Positions 13,379 to 17,860 of a DNA stretch of 17,860 nucleotides are shown piece after piece; position 1 is the stretch's first letter; every line of letters begins with the position of its first letter. The notes under the pieces were generated by a model. That model did no database searches. It was not told where the DNA came from and was given only the letters and a program-made list of their open reading frames with translations. The stretch is from the NCBI GenBank assembly GCA_002336855.1, contig DDEV01000053.1, positions 1-17,860 of the forward strand, in the 5' to 3' direction. A program made the translations under genes and the position numbers. The DNA is from Leucobacter sp. UBA1945. Its GTDB lineage: Bacteria > Actinomycetota > Actinomycetes > Actinomycetales > Microbacteriaceae.

Positions 13379-15307
13379 CTAGAGGTCGATCTTCGCCTTT
13401 ACCTGTACCGTGGAACCCTTCTTGGCCTTCTCGCCCGCCTTCGGGTTGGTGCCGCTTGCGATGGCGAATGTGCGAAGCGAATCGGGCACATTGGTTGTGG
13501 CGTCGAAGCCGAGCGATGCCAGCAAGTCCATGGCCTCTTGCAGCGGCATGTCTTTTACGTCGGGAATCTCGACGAGTTCCGGCCCGAGCGAGATACTGAG
13601 GCCGACGGTTGAGCCGACTCGAAGCGTGTCTTCTGGAAGCACCGCTGAGATGACTTTGCCCTGCTCGATTTCGTCGTTATGGGCCTCACTGTTCAGCGAA
13701 GAGTCGACGGTGAGACCTGCGTCAGTGAGTGCCTTGGTGGCATCTTCGACGCTCAGCCCCGCGACCTGCGGCACCGAGCCCGCTGAGACGATCAGGTCGA
13801 TTACCGCTTGTTCGGGGTAGGTCTCTCCGAGACCCTCACCCTTCATGTCTACGGCAAGAATCACTGTGCCCTTTGTGCCGCCGTCGAACTGCTGTTCAAT
13901 GACCGAACCGAAGGTGAACCGTGCCGTCTCGATCTCTCGCTTCGCGTCTTCGACCGAGAGGCCGACGAGAGCGGGCACTGCGAGCAGTTCGGGACCGGTC
14001 GACTGGCAGAGCCGCACGGTACTCCCGCGATCAACGCGGGTGCCGGCCTTTGGCTCGGTGCGGGCGGCCAGCCCTGCCTCGACCTCGAGGCTCGAGCACT
14101 CGAACGGCTCTGCGACCAGGGTCGCCTCTTTGAGTGTTTGCTCAGCTGCGGCGAGGTCGAGGCCAGCCACCTCGGGAACAGGTATCGTCGACCCCGGCCC
14201 CTGCCCGAACCACCATCCGCCACCGGCGGCCAGCGCGACGAGCAGCGTGACGACCGCGGCGATCACACGCCCTCGCTTCGCTCGTTTGACGCTCAGGTCG
14301 CTAGCGTGCGAAACGGCGGAGCTTGCCGGTTGCGCAGCCCTGGGTGCAGCGGTGGTAGGCGCCTGGTCTGCGAGCTGCTGCCGATCGATATCGCTGAGCA
14401 CCGCAGTTGACGGTGTAACGGTACCGAAGCTCGTGGTGGCAGGAAGCACGGCTGTGGCGGCGAGGGAATCGCCTGCTCGTACCGCGCGAAGGTAATCGAG
14501 GGCTTCGCGCGCGCTGTCCGGTCTTGCGTCGGCATCTCGCCCGGTGGTCCACTGCACGAGCCTGTCAAACTCTTCGGGTACCTCGGGTGCAATCGACGAG
14601 GGTGCTGGTACGTCAGAGTGGGCGTGCTGGTAGGCGATCTGCATCGGCTGCTCGCCGGTGTACGGCTGGCGGCCTGTAAGCATCTCGAAGAGCATGATGC
14701 CGAAGGCGTAGAGGTCGCTGCGTGCGTCGGCGATCCCGCGCGTTACCAGCTCGGGCGACAGGTAAGCGATCGTTCCGAGCAGGGCCTGTCCCGTGGTCGT
14801 GTTCGCGCTGACCGCGCGCGCAAGGCCGAAATCGCCGATCTTGATGCGGCCGTCGTCGGCGAGCAGCACGTTCTCTGGCTTCAGGTCGCGGTGCACGATG
14901 CCCGACTCGTGGGCAGCAGAGAGGCCGGCAAGCACTGCCTCAGCGATCTCGGCGACCTGTTCGGTGGTCAGTTGACGCTGCTGCTTCAAGAGATCGCGCA
15001 GGGTGATGCCTGGCAGATACTCCATCACGAGGTAGGGCACCCCGTGCGCCTCGCCCTGATCGAAGACGTTGACGACGTTCGGGTGCCCGAGGCCGGCCGC
15101 GCTGCGTGCCTCCTGCTCGAAGCGGCGCGTGAAGTTCTCGTCGTCGGCGAGGTGGGCGTGCATGATCTTGATCGCCACGTTTCTGCCAAGCCGCAGATCG
15201 TCGCCGAGATAGACCATTGCCATACCGCCGCGGGCAATCTTTGAGCGCACGACGTATCTCCCATCGAGCATTTGCCCGATGAGCGGATCGACGGGGGCGG
15301 AGCTCAC
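13379..15307 (-). CDS. pknL: Transmembrane Ser/Thr protein kinase with four PASTA repeats
   Basis: A 642-residue membrane kinase. The catalytic domain (about 18-275) has the glycine loop IARGGMAMVY (24-33), VAIKIM with Lys47, HRDLKPENVLL (139-149), DFGLARA (159-165), an activation loop with TTT at 170-172, and SPE (184-186). A Thr/Ser/Pro/Ala-rich linker (280-340) leads to one membrane helix (about 348-367). Four extracytoplasmic PASTA units follow (about 376-440, 441-509, 511-576, 578-642), which in this family sense lipid II or peptidoglycan fragments. The only two cysteines, Cys404 and Cys434, are both in PASTA 1. Position next to an Rv2175c-like gene and near aroG matches pknL; mycobacterial PknL lacks PASTA, while corynebacterial PknL has them. 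GTG start, predicted leaderless. Confidence 0.93.
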   Translation of the reverse strand: MSSAPVDPLIGQMLDGRYVVRSKIARGGMAMVYLGDDLRLGRNVAIKIMHAHLADDENFTRRFEQEARSAAGLGHPNVVNVFDQGEAHGVPYLVMEYLPGITLRDLLKQQRQLTTEQVAEIAEAVLAGLSAAHESGIVHRDLKPENVLLADDGRIKIGDFGLARAVSANTTTGQALLGTIAYLSPELVTRGIADARSDLYAFGIMLFEMLTGRQPYTGEQPMQIAYQHAHSDVPAPSSIAPEVPEEFDRLVQWTTGRDADARPDSAREALDYLRAVRAGDSLAATAVLPATTSFGTVTPSTAVLSDIDRQQLADQAPTTAAPRAAQPASSAVSHASDLSVKRAKRGRVIAAVVTLLVALAAGGGWWFGQGPGSTIPVPEVAGLDLAAAEQTLKEATLVAEPFECSSLEVEAGLAARTEPKAGTRVDRGSTVRLCQSTGPELLAVPALVGLSVEDAKREIETARFTFGSVIEQQFDGGTKGTVILAVDMKGEGLGETYPEQAVIDLIVSAGSVPQVAGLSVEDATKALTDAGLTVDSSLNSEAHNDEIEQGKVISAVLPEDTLRVGSTVGLSISLGPELVEIPDVKDMPLQEAMDLLASLGFDATTNVPDSLRTFAIASGTNPKAGEKAKKGSTVQVKAKIDL

Positions 15308-15313
15308 GCGCCG

Positions 15314-15319
15314 ATTCTA
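15314..15319 (-). promoter_or_regulatory. pknL -10, leaderless
   Basis: TAGAAT (minus strand, 15319 to 15314) ends six bases before the GTG at 15307. No Shine-Dalgarno is present. The -35 is not recognisable. Confidence 0.55.
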
Positions 15320-15365
15320 TTCAGCTTGCATGGGCCAGGCGTGGCGGCGCGCCGCCCCGAGCGGT

Positions 15366-15371
15366 TAGGCT
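15366..15371 (+). promoter_or_regulatory. -10 of the Rv2175c-like gene, leaderless
   Basis: TAGGCT (15366-15371) ends seven bases before the GTG at 15379. No ribosome site fits in the gap. It shares a 71-base divergent region with pknL. Confidence 0.5.
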
Positions 15372-15378
15372 GGTACAC

Positions 15379-15726
15379 GTGCCTGAACTTCTGCCCTCCG
15401 ACACCGTGTATCTGACCGTTCCCGAGCTCGTCGAGCGTTGGCAGATCACGCCGAGTCGCCTGCGCCGCATGATCGATGACCACTACCTCGCGGCGGTGCG
15501 CATCGACGGCGTGCTTCGAATCCCGGCTGAGTTCATCGCTGGCGACGAGCCTCTCAGCTCGCTCCGCGGCACGCTGCTCGCGCTGCACGACGCGGGGTTC
15601 AGCGGTGACGAGGCCGTGGCCTGGCTGCTGAACGAGAATGACGAACTGGGGGAGCGCCCGATCGCGGCGCTGAACGCAGGCCGCAAGAGTGCGGTGCGTC
15701 GCGCTACCCAGGCGCTCGCTTTCTAA
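15379..15726 (+). CDS. Rv2175c-like small winged-helix DNA-binding protein
   Basis: A 115-residue protein. M. tuberculosis Rv2175c is a DNA-binding protein phosphorylated by its neighbour PknL. Here an excisionase/MerR-like helix-turn-helix (about 12-52: LTVPELVERWQITPSRLRRM, then LAAVRIDGVLRIPAEFI) is followed by a helical tail. The tail ends RPIAALNAGRKSAVRRATQALAF, closely paralleling the C-terminus of Rv2175c (ARPVDAL and VVRRAQAMAY). The long N-terminal extension of the mycobacterial protein is shorter here, but Thr9 and Thr13 lie before the HTH and could be kinase sites. Divergent from pknL with a shared 71-base promoter region. DNA target unknown. Confidence 0.82.
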   Translation: MPELLPSDTVYLTVPELVERWQITPSRLRRMIDDHYLAAVRIDGVLRIPAEFIAGDEPLSSLRGTLLALHDAGFSGDEAVAWLLNENDELGERPIAALNAGRKSAVRRATQALAF

Positions 15727-15763
15727 AGCGCCACCTTCGAGGCGCGCTGCAGCCAGCCGCAAC

Positions 15764-16867
15764 CTAGGCGATTCGCTTTGCGGCGCGATGGGCGAGCGCG
15801 ATGAGACGCTCCCGCGTGCTCTTATCGAGCGGCGCGAAGTCGAGCGCGGCCTCGGCCCGTTCGACGTTGCGTGAGATCATTTGCTCGACCTGATTGACCG
15901 CATTGCTGCTGCGAATGGTGAGCTGCAGCATGCCGAGCTGTTCGTCGTCAAGAGATGCGTCGCCGAGCAACTCGTCGAAGATCAAGCGCTGCGTTGCCGG
16001 GAGTGACTCGCGCGCGAGCGTCACGAGCACCGTGCGCTTGCCCTCGAGTAGATCGTCGCCTGCTGGTTTGCCGGTGAGCTCCACATCGCCGAACACTCCG
16101 AGCAGGTCGTCGCGCAGCTGAAACGCTACTCCGACGGGCAGCCCAAACTCGCTCAGCGCCTGTTCCTGCTCGGCGGTTGCGCCCGCGAGCGCGCCGCCGA
16201 TGAGCAGGGGCGCCTCGACGCTGTACTTTGCCGACTTGTAGACCAGCACCCTTGTCGAGCGTTCGAGCTGCTCCCGCTGCTCTGCGAACTCTGCTCGTTG
16301 CTCCTCGAGCACGTCGAGGTACTGACCCACGGCGACCTCGCTGCGCATGCGATTGAAGTGGGCCCTTGTCGCGAGCGCCACGGCCCGGTCGGCGACGGAG
16401 TCGCATGCTCGCTGCAGTAGTTCGTCGGCCCAAGACTGCAGCAGATCGCCGAGAAGGATCGCGGCGGCGACACCGAAGTGGGCCTTGCTGCCGCGCCAAC
16501 CATGTTCGAGATGCAGCGCTTCGAAGTGGCGGTGTGCCGCCGGACGCCCCCGCCTGGTGTCCGAGCGATCGATCACGTCGTCGTGAATCAGCGCTGCGGC
16601 ATGGAAGAGTTCGAGTGCGCAGGCCGCGTCGAGGACCGCGCCGAGGTCGCCGCCCGGGTCGCCTTCGAGGTCGAGCGGGCGCACCGCCTGAAACCCCAGC
16701 ACTGCGAACTGCGCTCGCATGCGCTTGCCCCCGGCCAGATAGGCACGTGCTTCGGCGAGCAATGGTTCGGGGTCCGGGCCGAGCGCCTCGAGCTCCGAGA
16801 GATGCTGCGAAATCGTGTCGTCGATGCGCTCCTGAATAAGGCCTGCGAGTCGCGTGGTTTCTTGCAC
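15764..16867 (-). CDS. idsA2: trans-Polyprenyl diphosphate synthase (GGPP-type, IdsA2 position)
   Basis: A 367-residue isoprenyl chain-elongation enzyme adding IPP units to an allylic diphosphate. It has GKRMR (47-51), the first aspartate-rich motif DDVID (96-100) followed by RSDTRRGRP, KSAKYSVE, and the second aspartate-rich motif DDLLGVFGD (253-261) then DDLLEGKRT. Alanines at -4 and -5 before the first motif leave room for products longer than FPP, so geranylgeranyl diphosphate or somewhat longer is likely. Products would feed menaquinone, carotenoids or lipid carriers. GTG start; TAGGCT six bases upstream predicts a leaderless mRNA. The same gene neighbourhood in M. tuberculosis holds idsA2 (Rv2173). 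The mannosyltransferase gene found next to it there is absent. Product length needs assay. Confidence 0.9.
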   Translation of the reverse strand: MQETTRLAGLIQERIDDTISQHLSELEALGPDPEPLLAEARAYLAGGKRMRAQFAVLGFQAVRPLDLEGDPGGDLGAVLDAACALELFHAAALIHDDVIDRSDTRRGRPAAHRHFEALHLEHGWRGSKAHFGVAAAILLGDLLQSWADELLQRACDSVADRAVALATRAHFNRMRSEVAVGQYLDVLEEQRAEFAEQREQLERSTRVLVYKSAKYSVEAPLLIGGALAGATAEQEQALSEFGLPVGVAFQLRDDLLGVFGDVELTGKPAGDDLLEGKRTVLVTLARESLPATQRLIFDELLGDASLDDEQLGMLQLTIRSSNAVNQVEQMISRNVERAEAALDFAPLDKSTRERLIALAHRAAKRIA

Positions 16868-16869
16868 GT

Positions 16870-16882
16870 GGCTAGCCTAGCC
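16870..16882. promoter_or_regulatory. idsA2 -10 inside a short perfect dyad, leaderless
   Basis: On the minus strand TAGGCT (16879 to 16874) ends six bases before the GTG at 16867. It sits in GGCTAG-C-CTAGCC (16870-16882), a 13-base perfect inverted repeat, which might be an operator or chance. Confidence 0.45.
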
Positions 16883-16896
16883 GTGATCGCGCGACG

Positions 16897-16902
16897 TAGA
16901 CT
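16897..16902 (+). promoter_or_regulatory. Candidate -10 of the DUF3040 gene
   Basis: TAGACT (16897-16902) predicts +1 near 16909 and a leader of about 30 bases that contains GGGAGG (16928-16933). It lies back to back with the idsA2 promoter. Confidence 0.4.
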
Positions 16903-16938
16903 GGACGGAAGTCTTAGTTCAATTATCGGGAGGCCAAG

Positions 16939-17310
16939 ATGGCGCTGTCAGAACGCGAGCAGCAACTGCTCGATGATATGGAGCGACGGCTGTACCAGAG
17001 CGAGGCCGACGTGATGCAGACGGCGCACGCGAGCAGTCGTTTGAACTTGCGTTCGCTCGTGCTCGGCATTCTCGTGGTGCTCGCGGGAATAGGTGCGCTC
17101 ATTGCGGGCGCTGCTTTTCAGATGTTCTGGCTCGGCCTTGTTGGGTTCGCCATCATGCTGGCGGGCTCGTTGTTGGCCTTCTCGAAACGTGAGGGCGATC
17201 TCGATGCTTCGACCGGCGGTTCGGGAACGACGAAAGCGCGCGAATCGCGAGAGTCTCTCAGCGATCGAATGAATCGACGCTGGGAAGAGCGCATGGACGG
17301 CGAACGCTAG
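16939..17310 (+). CDS. DUF3040 membrane protein
   Basis: A 123-residue protein of unknown function, widespread in actinobacteria just upstream of mraZ (Rv2169c-like position). The conserved start MALSEREQQLLDDMERRL is the DUF3040 hallmark. Two hydrophobic helices follow (about 39-58 and 62-81), giving a hairpin in the membrane, and then a charged Arg/Glu/Ser-rich cytosolic tail. ATG start with GGGAGG six bases upstream. A strong terminator ends the unit 42 bases downstream. Its position beside the division cluster suggests, but does not show, a cell-envelope role. Confidence 0.9.
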   Translation: MALSEREQQLLDDMERRLYQSEADVMQTAHASSRLNLRSLVLGILVVLAGIGALIAGAAFQMFWLGLVGFAIMLAGSLLAFSKREGDLDASTGGSGTTKARESRESLSDRMNRRWEERMDGER

Positions 17311-17351
17311 GTCAGAAGGCGCGTCGGCTTCGCCCGACAACATTTCGCTTC

Positions 17352-17382
17352 AGGGCGGTGGATCTCTCCACCGCCCTTTTTT
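17352..17382 (+). terminator. Rho-independent terminator after the DUF3040 gene
   Basis: AGGGCGGTGG (17352-17361), loop ATCTCT, CCACCGCCCT (17368-17377), then a run of six T ending at 17382. A smaller GTCGG/CCGAC hairpin precedes it. It insulates the dcw promoter from upstream transcription. Confidence 0.93.
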
Positions 17383-17414
17383 GTGCGCTCGAAGACTCGG
17401 GCCGGGGGAGTCCA

Positions 17415-17491
17415 GTGGAGTACGTGGTGTGAAGTGGAGCAAAAAGTGGAGGAATTATGAGTGAAGTGGGGGGAAGTGGGGTAAAGTGGTG
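17415..17491 (+). promoter_or_regulatory. Array of seven MraZ-type boxes before mraZ
   Basis: GTGGAG or a close variant occurs at 17415, 17424, 17434, 17446, 17466, 17476 and 17486 (hexamers GTGGAG, GTGGTG, GTGGAG, GTGGAG, GTGGGG, GTGGGG, GTGGTG). Five are preceded by AA. Spacing is 9, 10, 12, 20, 10 and 10 bases, close to one helical turn. MraZ in Gram-positives binds GTGKAG-type direct repeats at its own promoter, so this is the expected autoregulatory site. TATGAG (17456-17461) in the central gap and TAAAGT (17482-17487) are candidate -10 elements. Confidence 0.8.
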
Positions 17492-17554
17492 TTGCGGGGT
17501 TCGTGAATAGCGGATCCCGCGCCAACTAATCACCAAGGCGGGGAGGGAGCGGCC

Positions 17555-17860
17555 ATGTTTCTCGGCACCTTCACCCCGAAGCTTGATGACAAGGGCCGCC
17601 TGATCCTTCCCTCGAAGTTTCGCGACGATCTCGCCGAGGGTCTCGTGATCACCCGCGGGCAGGAACGCTGCTTGTACGTGTTCAGCGAGAGCGAGTTCGC
17701 GCAGATGCACGACCGCATTCGCGAGGCTCCCATCACGTCGAAACAGGGCCGTGATTACCTGCGTGTGTTTCTCTCTGGCGCGCATGCCGAGACTCCCGAC
17801 AAGCAGGGTCGCGTCACCGTGCCGGCTGCACTGCGCCAGTACGCGAGCCTCGACCGCGGC
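17555..17860 (+). CDS. mraZ: Transcriptional regulator MraZ, 5' part (runs off the right edge)
   Basis: The first 102 codons of MraZ, usually about 143 residues in actinobacteria. It binds DNA as a ring-shaped oligomer at its own promoter and controls the division and cell-wall cluster that normally follows (rsmH, ftsL, ftsI, mur genes, ftsZ). The first SpoVT-AbrB-like half starts MFLGTFTPKLDDKGRLILP and holds the conserved DxxxR (DDKGR). The second half starts near residue 73 with ETPDKQGRVTVP, repeating DxxxR (DKQGR). The ATG is preceded four bases upstream by the strong GGGAGGGAG (17541-17549). Seven candidate binding boxes lie in the leader and promoter. Confidence 0.97.
   Translation, partial: MFLGTFTPKLDDKGRLILPSKFRDDLAEGLVITRGQERCLYVFSESEFAQMHDRIREAPITSKQGRDYLRVFLSGAHAETPDKQGRVTVPAALRQYASLDRG

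Noticed and set aside
1..17860. CRISPR arrays, insertion sequences, tRNA or rRNA genes
   Set aside because: No spaced identical repeats, transposase motifs, terminal inverted repeats or tRNA-like cloverleaf sequences were seen on either strand.

Overview
The window is chromosomal DNA from a high-GC actinobacterium. The gene set and gene order (garA-ftsR-merR; fadD15/plsC/aroG/pknL/Rv2175c-like/idsA2/DUF3040/mraZ) match conserved blocks known from Mycobacterium and Corynebacterium. The pyruvate carboxylase-deformylase pair and a PASTA-bearing kinase at the pknL position suggest Micrococcales, probably Microbacteriaceae. The genus cannot be fixed from sequence reading alone. I see no mobile element, CRISPR array, tRNA, rRNA or phage gene.

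Layout. (1) 1-2280: the 5' part of malate synthase (aceB, minus strand), divergent from a RamB/ScfR-type regulator. (2) 2333-4148: a GarA/OdhI-type FHA protein, the FtsR-type MerR regulator, and a second MerR regulator (Rv1830 type). (3) 4216-5103: an orphan ParA-type ATPase on the minus strand. (4) 5282-9183: pyruvate carboxylase overlapping peptide deformylase by 4 bp, closed by a strong bidirectional terminator. (5) 9241-11898: long-chain acyl-CoA synthetase (minus), divergent from a PlsC-type acyltransferase. (6) 11970-13334: class II DAHP synthase. (7) 13379-15726: a transmembrane Ser/Thr kinase with four PASTA repeats, divergent from a small Rv2175c-like DNA-binding protein. (8) 15764-17310: a trans-polyprenyl diphosphate synthase (minus), divergent from a DUF3040 membrane protein. 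(9) 17352-17860: a rho-independent terminator, an array of seven MraZ-type boxes, and the start of mraZ, where the division and cell-wall (dcw) cluster should begin.

How the genes fit together. Several genes sit at the PEP-pyruvate-TCA node: malate synthase and its probable regulator, the FHA switch that in relatives inhibits 2-oxoglutarate dehydrogenase, pyruvate carboxylase, and the first shikimate enzyme. Others belong to growth and division: FtsR, MraZ, the PASTA kinase and the isoprenoid synthase. The kinase is a plausible input to both the FHA switch and the Rv2175c-like protein.

The most striking unlisted structure is in the promoters. At six starts a -10-like hexamer (five TANNNT, one GATGAT) ends 6 or 7 bases before the start codon, which predicts leaderless mRNAs. 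A common TAG(A/G)CT -10 recurs across the window, and nine of the sixteen genes start with GTG.
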